DNA from: Gemmatimonadota bacterium
GTDB taxonomy: Bacteria > Gemmatimonadota > Gemmatimonadetes > Longimicrobiales > Gaopeijiaceae
Length of the DNA stretch: 64,000 bases
Reading direction: 5' to 3'
Assembly: GCA_007121455.1 (NCBI GenBank)
Contig: SKKN01000006.1
Span: 1 to 64,000 of the forward strand
How positions within the stretch are numbered: the stretch's first letter is position 1; each line of letters begins with the position of its first letter. A program made the translations under genes and the position numbers. The notes beneath the pieces are model-generated. The model had not been told where the DNA came from. It saw only the letters and a list, made by a program, of their open reading frames with translations, and did not search any database. Of the stretch, positions 43,396 through 52,877 are shown piece by piece.

Positions 43396-44628
43396 ATGCG
43401 ACGATTCTTTCCTCTTCTGCTCGTTCTCATCTCGGCTGCGGTCGTCTTCGTGCTCGTGCGGGGTCCGGCCGGGAGTGGGCTGCCGGCATTGGGGGACGAC
43501 CTCCCGATGCCGCCCGAAACCTTTCACCCCACACCATCCGGAGTCGAGACTTCCGTCGTGGCGGAAGGGCTCGAGATCGTCTGGGGAATGGAGTTTGCAC
43601 CGGACGGCCGTCTCTTTCTCACGGAGCGACCGGGGAGAGTCCGCGTGGTCCGTGCGGGAGGAGGCCTCGATCCCACGCCGTGGGCCGAGCTCGAAGTCCA
43701 TGACGAAGGGGAAGGGGGGCTGATGGGTATCGCCCTCCATCCCGGGTTTCCGGAGGAGCCCTGGGTGTATGTCATGTACACCGCGGTCCACGATGAACGG
43801 CGGGTGAATCGGATCGCCCGGATTCGGGACGTCGACGGAAGAGGCGAGGAGGAGGAGGTCCTGATCGACGACCTTCCTGCCGGGACGAACCACAATGGAG
43901 GCCGCATCCGATTCGGTCCGGACGGCTACCTGTATGTCGCGCTGGGCGAGCTGTGGGAGCGTGACCGGGCCCAGGACCTCACGGATCCGGCGGGGAGCAT
44001 CCTCCGGCTCGACGCCGAGGGGGAGGTGCCGGTGGACAACCCCTGGGAGGGGAGCCCGATCTGGGCTTACGGACTCAGGAACGTCCAGGGACTCGCATTC
44101 CACCCGGAAACGGACGCCCTTTTCGCTGCAGACCACGGCCCATCGGGCGAGTGGCGGGTTCCCCTCATCCGCCACCGCGACGAGATCAACATCATCGAGC
44201 GGGGCGGGAACTATGGTTGGCCGCTCGCGGTGGGTGCGCCCGGCGTGGACGGCCTCGAGGACCCGATCCTTCTCTTCACCCCGGCCGCCCCACCCGGCGA
44301 CCTCCTCTTCTATCCGGCTGAAGCAGCCGAGCGCAATGGGGAGCCGGATGCCTCAGGGGCCGCGCCCGAATGGCGGGGCGACCTCTTCTTCAGCACGCTT
44401 CGTTCCGAAGCCCTGTTTCGGATCCGCTTCGAAGACCGGGGGGCGCCTCATGTGCCCACGTCGATCCAGCGCTGGTTCGCCGATGAGGACGGCAATTCCC
44501 GACATGGACGCCTCCGGGCGCTCGCCATTGGCCCCGACGGCGCACTCTATGTCGGTACGAGCAACCGGGATGGCCGGGGGAGCGTGAGGGAAGGCGATGA
44601 CCGGATCCTCCGGCTGCTGCCTCGATGA
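43396..44628 (+). CDS. glucose/sorbosone dehydrogenase-like beta-propeller protein
   Basis: A 410-residue exported or membrane-anchored protein; an N-terminal hydrophobic helix (residues 5-22) is followed by a six-bladed propeller of the GSDH type. Family segments: LEIVWGMEFAPDGRLFLTERPGRV, GLMGIALHPGFPE, GTNHNGGRIRFGPDGYLYVALGE, YGLRNVQGLAFHPET and ERGGNYGWPLAV. Members with PQQ oxidise aldoses to lactones in the periplasm; cofactor use here is assumed only. Four bases after a GAAG sequence, ATG 43396 matches the signal peptide. Its operon partners are not evident. Confidence 0.85.
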   Translation: MRRFFPLLLVLISAAVVFVLVRGPAGSGLPALGDDLPMPPETFHPTPSGVETSVVAEGLEIVWGMEFAPDGRLFLTERPGRVRVVRAGGGLDPTPWAELEVHDEGEGGLMGIALHPGFPEEPWVYVMYTAVHDERRVNRIARIRDVDGRGEEEEVLIDDLPAGTNHNGGRIRFGPDGYLYVALGELWERDRAQDLTDPAGSILRLDAEGEVPVDNPWEGSPIWAYGLRNVQGLAFHPETDALFAADHGPSGEWRVPLIRHRDEINIIERGGNYGWPLAVGAPGVDGLEDPILLFTPAAPPGDLLFYPAEAAERNGEPDASGAAPEWRGDLFFSTLRSEALFRIRFEDRGAPHVPTSIQRWFADEDGNSRHGRLRALAIGPDGALYVGTSNRDGRGSVREGDDRILRLLPR

Positions 44629-44714
44629 GGCTCGGTGAGGGGGTGGATGCGGAAGTTGTTGTTCGGACAAGTTTTGCGTCCGAGCGAGGAGGGCCTTAGA
44701 CTACAGGACTGACT

Positions 44715-46493
44715 GTGACCGGACCCTCGAAGCATCAGGAGGGCCAGGCGGTCGATCTCATCAGTCCGCCGGTCGCGTCTCTCCGCAATCCATCTGCAGT
44801 GAAACGGGGTTCATTTACCTTGAAGACAATCGTGAAACAAAAAGAAAAGAGCCAGGACTTCGGAAGCGATCCGACAGGAGTCCGGAACACCGATCATTAC
44901 CAGCGTGAGTACATCGAACGATTCGTCGAGAAGTGGGACGAGCTCATCGACTGGGAGGGGCGTGCGGAAGCGGAGGGCGATTTCTTCATCCGGGAGTTGA
45001 AGAAGCGAGGTGCGCGTCGCATCCTGGACGTGGCGACCGGAACCGGCTTCCATTCGGTTCGACTCATCGACGCGGGGTTCGATGTCGTGAGCGTGGACGG
45101 CAGCCCGAACATGCTCGCGCGAGCCTTCACGAACGCCCGGGAGCGGGGAATCATCCTCCGCACGGTGCAAGCCGACTGGCGCTGGCTCAACCGGGACCTC
45201 CACCACTCCTTCGACGCGATCATCTGTCTCGGGAACTCCTTCACCCACCTCCACACCGAGCACGACCGCCGGAAGGCCCTGGCCGAGTTCTACGCGCTGC
45301 TGAAGCATGACGGAATCCTGATCCTGGATCAGCGCAACTACGACTCGATGCTCGACCACGGCTACTCGTCGAAGCATGAGTTCTATTATTGCGGCAGGGA
45401 CGTGAAGGTCGCTCCCGACCATCTCGACCCGGGACTCGCGCGTTTCCGCTACGAGTTCGCGGACGAAGAGGTCTACTACCTGAACATGTTTCCGCTCCGG
45501 AGGAACTATGTGCGGAAGCTGATGCGGGATGTCGGTTTCCAACAGATCTTCACCTACGGGGACTTCAAGGAGACCTATGATCAGGACGAGCCGGACTTCT
45601 TCATCCATGTGGCCGAGAAGAAGTACACCGATCCCGAGAAGCTGAATCCGGTGGAGCTCGGTCCGGAGTCGTCCGAGGTCGTGAACGTGAGCCGGGAGTA
45701 CTACAACAGCACGCCAGCCGACCGGTTCTATGCGACGATCTGGGGAGGAGAGGACATCCATGTCGGCCTCTACGAGGGAGAGAACGATACCGTTCACGAC
45801 GCGAGTCGGAGGACGGTGGAGAAGATGGTCTCCCTGCTGCCCGAGCTGACGCCGGAGACCGAGGTCGTGGATCTCGGAGCCGGGTACGGGGGCGCGGCCC
45901 GGCACCTCGCCGACCGGTTCGGGTGCCGAGTGACCTGCCTGAACCTGAGTGAGGTCCAGAACCGCCGGAACCGTGAGCTCACTCGCGAGCAGCGGCTCCA
46001 CGATCGGGTGGAGGTCGTCGATGGCAACTTCGAGGACGTGCCGTTCCCCGATGCCCGCTTCGATCTGGTCTGGTCCCAGGACTCCTTCCTGCACAGCGGC
46101 AATCGCGCGGGCGCGATCGAGGAGGCAGCCCGCATCCTGAAGCCGGGAGGCAAGCTGATCTTCACGGATCCGATGCAGGCGGAGGACGCGGACCCGGAAG
46201 CGCTCGAACCGGTGCTCGAGCGGATCCATCTGGATTCGCTCGGAAGCATTCCGTTCTACCGCGAAACGGCGGCGCGCTTCGGGCTCCGTGAGGTTCAGGT
46301 CGTGGAATTGACGGAGCAGCTCGTCTCCCACTACTCGCGCGTGCTCGCCGAAATCGAGCGGAGGAGCGAGGAGATGGAGGAGCTCTGCGGTGAGGACTAC
46401 ATTTCCAGGATGAAGACCGGACTTCGACACTGGATCGAGAACGGCCAGAAGGGCAACTTGCGTTGGGGTATCCTGGTCTTCGAAAAGCCGTGA
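44715..46493 (+). CDS. fused glycine/sarcosine and sarcosine/dimethylglycine N-methyltransferase
   Basis: A 592-residue fusion of two SAM-dependent methyltransferases. Together they convert glycine through sarcosine and dimethylglycine to glycine betaine. The first half matches glycine sarcosine methyltransferase (DHYQREYIERFVEKWDELID, ILDVATGTGFHSVRLIDAG, CLGNSFTHL). The second matches the dimethylglycine enzyme (YYNSTPADRFYATIWGGEDI, VVDLGAGYGGAARHLADRFG, WSQDSFLHSGNR). Fused forms are known from extreme halophiles such as Actinopolyspora. The GTG at 44715 gives the longest frame; GTG 44799 or TTG 44820 would give a more typical N-terminus. Its stop overlaps the transporter start. Confidence 0.92.
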   Translation: MTGPSKHQEGQAVDLISPPVASLRNPSAVKRGSFTLKTIVKQKEKSQDFGSDPTGVRNTDHYQREYIERFVEKWDELIDWEGRAEAEGDFFIRELKKRGARRILDVATGTGFHSVRLIDAGFDVVSVDGSPNMLARAFTNARERGIILRTVQADWRWLNRDLHHSFDAIICLGNSFTHLHTEHDRRKALAEFYALLKHDGILILDQRNYDSMLDHGYSSKHEFYYCGRDVKVAPDHLDPGLARFRYEFADEEVYYLNMFPLRRNYVRKLMRDVGFQQIFTYGDFKETYDQDEPDFFIHVAEKKYTDPEKLNPVELGPESSEVVNVSREYYNSTPADRFYATIWGGEDIHVGLYEGENDTVHDASRRTVEKMVSLLPELTPETEVVDLGAGYGGAARHLADRFGCRVTCLNLSEVQNRRNRELTREQRLHDRVEVVDGNFEDVPFPDARFDLVWSQDSFLHSGNRAGAIEEAARILKPGGKLIFTDPMQAEDADPEALEPVLERIHLDSLGSIPFYRETAARFGLREVQVVELTEQLVSHYSRVLAEIERRSEEMEELCGEDYISRMKTGLRHWIENGQKGNLRWGILVFEKP

Positions 46494-48055
46494 CCCCCAG
46501 CCGGTCGGGGTGGAAGAACGCCCTGGAGCTGAATGCCTGGGTGTTCTTCCCCTCGGTCGGGGTGATCCTGATCTTTCTCTTCTTCGGGGTCTTCTTCCCG
46601 ACGAGAACTGGACAGGCGTTCGATGAGCTCCAGAGCTTCATCGTCACCACCTTCGGGTGGTTCTACATTGGATCCGTAGCGGTCTTCCTCTTCTTCGTCA
46701 TCTTTCTCTTCTTCAGCCGCTACGGGTCCATCCGCCTCGGGCCGGACGGGTCGAGGCCGACGTATTCGTACGCCTCCTGGTTCGCGATGCTGTTCAGCGC
46801 GGGGATGGGGATCGGGCTCGTCTTCTTCGGCGTCGCGGAGCCGATGATGCACTTCGAGTCGCCGCCCACGGGAGAGGGCGGGACCCCGGCGGCAGCGGGG
46901 AACGCGATGCGGTACGCGTTCTTCCACTGGGGAGTCCACGCTTGGGCGATCTACATCGTGGTGGGTCTGTCCCTGGCGTTCTTTGCCTTCCGCCAGGGGC
47001 TGCCCCTCGCGATCCGTTCCGCCTTCCATCCCCTGATCGGCGACCGAATCCACGGTCCGATCGGACATACCGTCGACATTCTCGCGGTCGTGGGAACACT
47101 TTTCGGCGTCGCCACCTCCCTCGGACTCGGGGTGATGCAGGTGAACGCAGGCCTGAACCACCTCGTCGGCATCGAGATCGGGACCGGCGTCCAGGTGGCC
47201 CTCATCGCGGCGATCACGCTCGTGGCGACGGTGTCGGTGGTGATCGGACTCGACAAGGGAATCCGGAGGCTGTCGAACCTGAACATGGTGATGGCGATCA
47301 CGCTCCTGCTCGCCGTCTTCCTGATGGGCCCGACGGTCCTACTTCTGGACGCCTGGATGGCGAACACGGGAGCGTATCTCCGGTCGATCGCGGAAATGAC
47401 CTTCTGGATCGATGTGTGGGGGGATGGAGGCTGGCAGGGCGACTGGACCCTCTTCTACTGGGGGTGGTGGATCGCCTGGTCGCCCTTTGTCGGTCTCTTC
47501 ATTGCCCGTATCTCCCGCGGGCGCACCGTGCGCGAGTTCATCGGGGGAACGCTTCTGGTACCGATGGCATTCACGGCCTTCTGGCTCACGGTCTTCGGGA
47601 ACACCGCCCTCGACCGCGAGTTGACCGACGTGGGCGGGGTAGCCGGAGCATCCACGGAGACGATGCTCTTCGTTCTCCTCCAGGGGCTGCCCTTCTCGGC
47701 CATCACCTCCACGTTGGCCGTGCTGGTGATCGTCGGGTTCTTCGTCACCTCCTCCGATTCGGGCTCGTTCGTGATCGACATGATCTCGTCGGGGGGGAAC
47801 CCCGACCCGCCTCGGGTGCAGCGGGTCTTCTGGGCGCTGATGGAAGGAGCCGTCGCCGCGGTACTGCTGCTTGCAGGTGGGCTCGCCGCGCTGCAGACCG
47901 CAGCGATCACGACGGGGCTGCCCTTTGCGGTGGTGTTGCTCCTGATGTGCTGGAGTCTGCTGGTCGCTCTCCGGCGCGAGCGAAAGCGTACAGCCAAGGC
48001 CGATGCCCTACCGGTCCGCAAGGAGCCGGAGAGAATGGCGGAGCCGGCCATCTGA
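46490..48055 (+). CDS. BCCT-family betaine/choline/carnitine transporter
   Basis: A 521-residue secondary transporter with twelve helices. BCCT signatures are present: SAGMGIGLVFFGVAEPMMHF with its glycine-rich stretch, and the tryptophan-rich FYWGWWIAWSPFVGLFIARI used in substrate binding. These transporters take up betaine with sodium or protons under osmotic stress. The GTG at 46490 overlaps the methyltransferase stop (GTGA), so synthesis and uptake of betaine are translated together. A second open frame of 489 aa in another reading frame is only a shadow. A strong terminator follows. Confidence 0.93.
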   Translation: MTPSRSGWKNALELNAWVFFPSVGVILIFLFFGVFFPTRTGQAFDELQSFIVTTFGWFYIGSVAVFLFFVIFLFFSRYGSIRLGPDGSRPTYSYASWFAMLFSAGMGIGLVFFGVAEPMMHFESPPTGEGGTPAAAGNAMRYAFFHWGVHAWAIYIVVGLSLAFFAFRQGLPLAIRSAFHPLIGDRIHGPIGHTVDILAVVGTLFGVATSLGLGVMQVNAGLNHLVGIEIGTGVQVALIAAITLVATVSVVIGLDKGIRRLSNLNMVMAITLLLAVFLMGPTVLLLDAWMANTGAYLRSIAEMTFWIDVWGDGGWQGDWTLFYWGWWIAWSPFVGLFIARISRGRTVREFIGGTLLVPMAFTAFWLTVFGNTALDRELTDVGGVAGASTETMLFVLLQGLPFSAITSTLAVLVIVGFFVTSSDSGSFVIDMISSGGNPDPPRVQRVFWALMEGAVAAVLLLAGGLAALQTAAITTGLPFAVVLLLMCWSLLVALRRERKRTAKADALPVRKEPERMAEPAI

Positions 48056-48096
48056 GACAGGGGCCGGCTCCGCTGCGTCTGGAGCCGGCCCCTGTC
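48056..48096. terminator. bidirectional hairpin between convergent genes
   Basis: A perfect 16-bp stem (48056-48071 with 48081-48096), loop of nine bases, lies between the BCCT gene and the convergent P5C dehydrogenase gene. There is no U tract on either side, so termination may depend on the stem alone or on Rho. Confidence 0.65.
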
Positions 48097-48127
48097 GTCC
48101 CGGGTCACGTGCTGGAACCGGCCTGAC

Positions 48128-49750
48128 TCACCCCATGTGGGGGTACCGCCAGTCGAGCGCCGGCTCGTGGGTCTCCTTGATGGCGCGCGGGCTGATCCAC
48201 CGAACGAGGTTCATGAACGAGCCGGCCTTGTCGTTCGTGCCCGAGCCGCGTGCTCCCCCGAACGGTTGCTGGCCTACGATCGCTCCCGTCGGTTTGTCGT
48301 TCACATAGAAGTTTCCAGCCGCATACCGGAGCCTTCGGTCCGCCTCCCGGACGGCACGACGATCGCGGGAGAACACGGCGCCGGTCAGGCCGTAGGGGCT
48401 CGTCGAATCCACGAGCTCCAGCGTCTCCGACCACTTCGCATCGTCATAGACGAAGACCGTGAGGATGGGTCCGAAGAGCTCGCGCTCCATCAGGTCGTGT
48501 CGTGGGTCGTCCGTTCGCAGGACCGTGGGCTCGACGAACCAACCCTCGGAATCGTCCGTCCCTCCGCCCGCGATCAGTTCGAGTCCGTCCGCGCGGGCCT
48601 GCTCGATCGCGTCCCGGTGCCGGCCGAACGCGCCCCCGTCGATCACCGCTCCCATGAACGAGGAGAGGTCCTCCACGTCCCCCATGGTGATCTCGGAGGC
48701 GAGGTCCCGGATCCCCTCCTCGACCCGGGGCCAGAAAGACCGTGGAATGTATGCCCGGGAGGCGGCCGAACACTTCTGTCCCTGGTACTCGAAGGCACCA
48801 CGTCCCAGCGCCACGATGAGCGACTCCACCTCCGCGGAGGGGTGGGCGACGATGAAGTCCTTGCCACCACTCTCCGCGACGATCCGTGGGTAGTTCCGAT
48901 ACGTTCCGATGTTGGATCCCACCTTCTTCCACAGATCCTGGAGCACGGACGCCGAGCCGGTGAAGTGGAGGCCGGCGAACTCGGGATGAGTCGTCGCCAC
49001 GCCCGCGGCGATCGCTCCATCTCCATGGACGAGGTTGATCACCCCGTCGGGGAGCCCACAGGCGCGGAGGACCTCCATGAAGTAATGAGCCGACAGCGCC
49101 TGCTTTTCGGACGGCTTCCAGACCACGACGTTTCCGAGCATTGCCGGGGCGGTCGGAAGATTCGCCGCGATCGCGGTGAAGTTGAAGGGCGTGACCGCGA
49201 GGACGAAGCCCTCGAGGGGGCGGTAGTCGAGCCGGTTCCAGATCCCGTCCGACGAGATGGGCTGATCCCTGTAGATCTGCTCTGCGAAGTGCGCGTTGAA
49301 ACGAAGAAAATCACACAGTTCGCATGCGGCTTCGATCTCCGCCTGGTGGACCGACTTGGACTGACCGGCGATGGTGGCCGCGTTCATCGTGTCCCGCCAA
49401 CGTCCGGCGACCATGTCCGCCGCGCGCAGGAAGATCGCGATTCGGTCCTCCCACGGGAACGAGGCCCATTCCTCCCGGACCGCGAGCGCCGCTTCGATCG
49501 CCTGGGAGACGTGCTCGGCTTCCGCTCCGTGGACGATCGCGGCCGCCTCGCGATGCCGGTGAGGGCGCGGTTGTTCGAACGTCTTCCCGCTTCGAACCTC
49601 GCGACCCCCGATGAACATGGGAGCTTCGGTGGGTTCACGCGCGAGCTCCTGGATTCGGCGCTCGAGGCTCTCGCGCTCCGGGCTTCCCGGCGCGTACCCG
49701 CGGACCGGCTCGTTGATGGGAGGAGGGACTTCGAAAAGGCCTGTGCTCAT
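48128..49750 (-). CDS. L-glutamate gamma-semialdehyde (P5C) dehydrogenase
   Basis: A 540-residue aldehyde dehydrogenase of the P5CDH group, which oxidises glutamate semialdehyde to glutamate in proline or arginine breakdown. Family marks: VLAVTPFNFTAIAANLP, GNVVVWKPSEKQ, FTGSASVLQDLWKKVG, the catalytic EYQGQKCSAASRAYIP and QQPFGGARGSGTNDKAG. The length is that of the single-domain enzyme; the proline dehydrogenase is elsewhere. ATG 49750 is used with GAGAGGCG upstream; ATG 49780 is an in-frame alternative. It is next to osmolyte genes but not co-transcribed with them. Confidence 0.93.
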   Translation of the reverse strand: MSTGLFEVPPPINEPVRGYAPGSPERESLERRIQELAREPTEAPMFIGGREVRSGKTFEQPRPHRHREAAAIVHGAEAEHVSQAIEAALAVREEWASFPWEDRIAIFLRAADMVAGRWRDTMNAATIAGQSKSVHQAEIEAACELCDFLRFNAHFAEQIYRDQPISSDGIWNRLDYRPLEGFVLAVTPFNFTAIAANLPTAPAMLGNVVVWKPSEKQALSAHYFMEVLRACGLPDGVINLVHGDGAIAAGVATTHPEFAGLHFTGSASVLQDLWKKVGSNIGTYRNYPRIVAESGGKDFIVAHPSAEVESLIVALGRGAFEYQGQKCSAASRAYIPRSFWPRVEEGIRDLASEITMGDVEDLSSFMGAVIDGGAFGRHRDAIEQARADGLELIAGGGTDDSEGWFVEPTVLRTDDPRHDLMERELFGPILTVFVYDDAKWSETLELVDSTSPYGLTGAVFSRDRRAVREADRRLRYAAGNFYVNDKPTGAIVGQQPFGGARGSGTNDKAGSFMNLVRWISPRAIKETHEPALDWRYPHMG

Positions 49751-49994
49751 AGGCGATTCGCCTCTCGTGTCATGGCTCATGGATGTCCGGAGATGCCGGG
49801 ACATCCTGGACTGGCCGGTACCCGGCCGTAGAAAGGCAGGTTCCGGGGTCCGGACGGCATCCAACCCCGGACATCGAACTGTGCCGAGACCCTTTTCCGG
49901 GAGCGTCTCGACTTGTGGACGATCGTCGTCCGCCCTACGCTGAGGTTTCCATTTTTCGAGCGTCCTCCTTCCGGAGACCGTCGTCCTGCCTTCC

Positions 49995-52877
49995 GTGCGC
50001 GAAGAGCGTTCGTCGCTCTGCCAGCTCCACTTCCTCGACTGGGAGGATGCGATCCTGCCGGCGGCCGCTCGTCTGCTGGCGGACCTCCACCTCGCGGACC
50101 GCCGGATCGAGTTGGGAGCTTGGGTTCTGGCCGTTCCGGGGGAGCGAGCGGGTCGCCGGCTGATGGAGCTTCTCCTGGAGGAGGCGGAGATGCGCGGACG
50201 GGGGTTGGATCCCCCTCGCGTCACCACGGCAGGGAGCCTCTCACGGATCCTTCACGATCCCTCTCTCCCTCTGGCCGACCGGATCCTGGAGCAGTGGAGC
50301 TGGGCCGATGTCCTTCGTTCCGCCCCACGGGAGGTCCTGGATGCCGTGCTTCCCGGCGAGCGGCCCAGCGATGTGCCGGGATGGTTCGATCTGGCGGGCG
50401 TATTCGCGGAGTTGCATCGAGAGGTGGGTGGGGAGGGCATCGCCTTCGGCGAGGTCGCCGAAAGGGTCCGGGCCGATTTCCCCGATGCCGACGAAGGAAG
50501 ATGGCGGGCGCTCGCCGACTTGCAGCGAACGTTCCTTGCTCGCCTCCGCGAGATGGGCTTTGCCGACCCGCAGGAAAGCCGACGCAGCGCGCTCATGGCG
50601 GGTGATGTCCATCTGAGCTCCCCTCTCTGGCTCATCGGTATCGTCGAGCTGCCATCGCTCATCCGGAGGGCACTGGTCCAGGCCGCGGAGAACGGAACGG
50701 AGCTGCGGGCGATCGTGCACGCTCCCGAATGCCGCCGGGAGGACTTCGACGGCTTCGGCTGCGTGAGAACGGAGGCATGGGCGGAAGCAACGGTACCGAT
50801 CTCGGACGCGTCCATTCGCATCACCGGCGGACCGGCGGCTCAGGCGGACGAAGTCCTTCGGTTCCTGGGCGGCCTCGACGAGGTGGTTCGGGCGGACGAC
50901 CTGGTGTTGGGCGTGCCGGACCCGGAAGTGGTGCCGCTGGTGGAGGAGAGGCTGGCGGGATTCGGGGTCCCGTCCCGGCATGCGGCGGGGCACCCGCTCG
51001 ACCGGAGCGGTCCTTTCCGGCTTCTGTCCGCGGTCGCCGATCATATTGATGCGGGTGACTTCTCGAGCTTCGCCGCGCTTGTCCGACATCCCGAGATGGA
51101 GGAGCCGATCGGTCGAGATGCCCGGGACCTGCTCCGTGCGGCAGATCGGTATGCGTCGCAGCATCTGCCCGGGGATCTGGCGGCGGGGCTCGCCGGGGAC
51201 GACCCTCTCCGCAAGAAGGTGGACGCGGCTCGGGGGCGCCTCGACGCCCCCGAGCTGCTGGGGCGGTTCAGGGGAGTTCGGTCGATCGGGGAGTGGATCC
51301 CGGAGATCCTCGGCTTCCTCACCCGGGTGTATGGAAAAACCCCCCTGGACCGGAATCATCCCCGGGAGCGGATGCTTCTCGACGTCTTCGAGAAGCTCGC
51401 GGAGATCGGATCCAGCTTGCATGACCTCCCGGTCGACGATGGCTCCAGGATTCCCGCGGCCGGAGCGATCCGGATCCTCCTCTCCATGGCGCACGAAAGC
51501 TCCAGCCCGTACCCTGCGGAGCAGGAGGCGGTGGAGCTCCTGGGGTGGCTCGAACTCCACCTCGATGACGCTCCTTGTCTGGCAGTCACCGGGATGAACG
51601 AGGGGTTCGTACCCGAAACGCGGAGTGGGGACCCGTTCCTCCCGGACGCTCTCCGGAGCAAGCTCGGGCTTCCAAACGCCGCCCGCCGCGGAGCCCGCGA
51701 TCGTTACCTTCTCCACGCGATCCTTTCCTCCAGGGATCAGGTGAGGCTCATTGCCGGCCGTAGGGATGGGGAGGGAAACCCGCTCCGGCCGAGTCGCCTT
51801 CTCCTCATGGCGGAAGGGGTCGATCTTGCCCGCCGTGTGCGTGTTGCGTTCGGAGAGGGAGAATCCGAGGGCGCCGCTGCGGCGATCCCGTCCCGTCTGG
51901 AGCCCGGCGTCCGGTCGGGCTTCGTGCTTCCTCCGGAGCCCGAGATCGAGCTCTCCTCCGAGCTGCATCGCCGCCCGATTCCCGTCACCGCCTTCCGGAC
52001 GCTTCTCGCTGATCCCTACCGTTTTGCGCTGAGCCGTGTGAGAAGGCTGGTGGCGGTGGACGACGAGGGGCGCGAGATGGACGCGGCACTCTTCGGCCAT
52101 GTGGCTCACCGGGTCCTCGAACGGTTCGGCCGGGAGGTCGAGGCACCCGAGGATCCGGAAGCGGCCGGCCGGACGATCGAGGACCTCCTGTGGACGGAGG
52201 CGAAGCACAGGTTCGGTGCCCGGCCCCTCCCCGCCGTGCGCCTGCAGCTCGAACATCTCCGAGTTCGGCTCGATGCGTTCGCGAAACGAAACGCGGAGTG
52301 GGTCCAGGACGGATGGAGGATGGGCCCGGTGGAGCAGCAGCCCGATGAGCCAGGTGTGCCCTTCGACGTGGACGGCGTCACGGTTCGCCTCACGGGGCGG
52401 ATCGACCGGATCGATCATCACCCCCGGGACGGTCTCTGGGCCGTCCTCGACTACAAGACGGGGGAGACTGGCGCCCACCCGGAGAAGACCCACCGCCGCC
52501 GGAGAGCGGGGGATCTCGAATGGCTGGATCTTCAGCTCCCTCTGTACCTCGAGCTCCTGAAGGGAATGAAGGCTGCCGACGGGACCCCCCTCGTGCCGAC
52601 CTCCGACCCGGACCGGGTGAAGTTGGGGTATGTGAACCTCCCGCGCCGGATCGAGGATACCGGCTTCCTCTTCGCGGACTGGGGACGGGTCGACCTCGCC
52701 TCCGCAGAGGAAGCGGCACGGCAGGCGGTCCGCGCTCTCCTCTCGGAGCCCGCTCGCTTCGATGCGGAGAGATGGAGGTCCTGGTGGGACGATCCGCTGG
52801 ACCCCGTGGTCGGGCTCGGCCGGATGGCCGGTGCCACGCCCGGGAGTCCAGACGAGGAGGCTTCGGGTGCGGCCTGA
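49995..52877 (+). CDS. AddB-like PD-(D/E)XK exonuclease subunit
   Basis: A 960-residue protein with a divergent, inactive-helicase-like N-terminal two-thirds and a C-terminal PD-(D/E)XK nuclease domain: FRTLLADPYRFAL, ALFGHVAHRVLERFG, RIDRIDHH and the catalytic WAVLDYKTGE. It pairs with the helicase gene downstream, overlapping it by 11 bases, as in AddAB helicase-nucleases that process double-strand breaks. The GTG start at 49995 is used. There is no clear Walker A motif, so ATP-driven unwinding must come from the partner. Cysteines of an iron-sulphur cluster, seen in some AddB proteins, are not obvious. Confidence 0.85.
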   Translation: MREERSSLCQLHFLDWEDAILPAAARLLADLHLADRRIELGAWVLAVPGERAGRRLMELLLEEAEMRGRGLDPPRVTTAGSLSRILHDPSLPLADRILEQWSWADVLRSAPREVLDAVLPGERPSDVPGWFDLAGVFAELHREVGGEGIAFGEVAERVRADFPDADEGRWRALADLQRTFLARLREMGFADPQESRRSALMAGDVHLSSPLWLIGIVELPSLIRRALVQAAENGTELRAIVHAPECRREDFDGFGCVRTEAWAEATVPISDASIRITGGPAAQADEVLRFLGGLDEVVRADDLVLGVPDPEVVPLVEERLAGFGVPSRHAAGHPLDRSGPFRLLSAVADHIDAGDFSSFAALVRHPEMEEPIGRDARDLLRAADRYASQHLPGDLAAGLAGDDPLRKKVDAARGRLDAPELLGRFRGVRSIGEWIPEILGFLTRVYGKTPLDRNHPRERMLLDVFEKLAEIGSSLHDLPVDDGSRIPAAGAIRILLSMAHESSSPYPAEQEAVELLGWLELHLDDAPCLAVTGMNEGFVPETRSGDPFLPDALRSKLGLPNAARRGARDRYLLHAILSSRDQVRLIAGRRDGEGNPLRPSRLLLMAEGVDLARRVRVAFGEGESEGAAAAIPSRLEPGVRSGFVLPPEPEIELSSELHRRPIPVTAFRTLLADPYRFALSRVRRLVAVDDEGREMDAALFGHVAHRVLERFGREVEAPEDPEAAGRTIEDLLWTEAKHRFGARPLPAVRLQLEHLRVRLDAFAKRNAEWVQDGWRMGPVEQQPDEPGVPFDVDGVTVRLTGRIDRIDHHPRDGLWAVLDYKTGETGAHPEKTHRRRRAGDLEWLDLQLPLYLELLKGMKAADGTPLVPTSDPDRVKLGYVNLPRRIEDTGFLFADWGRVDLASAEEAARQAVRALLSEPARFDAERWRSWWDDPLDPVVGLGRMAGATPGSPDEEASGAA

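Noticed and set aside
46657-48126. A 489-codon frame overlapping the BCCT transporter in another frame
   Set aside because: The BCCT frame carries the full family signature; this frame is Arg/Gly/Asp-rich noise.
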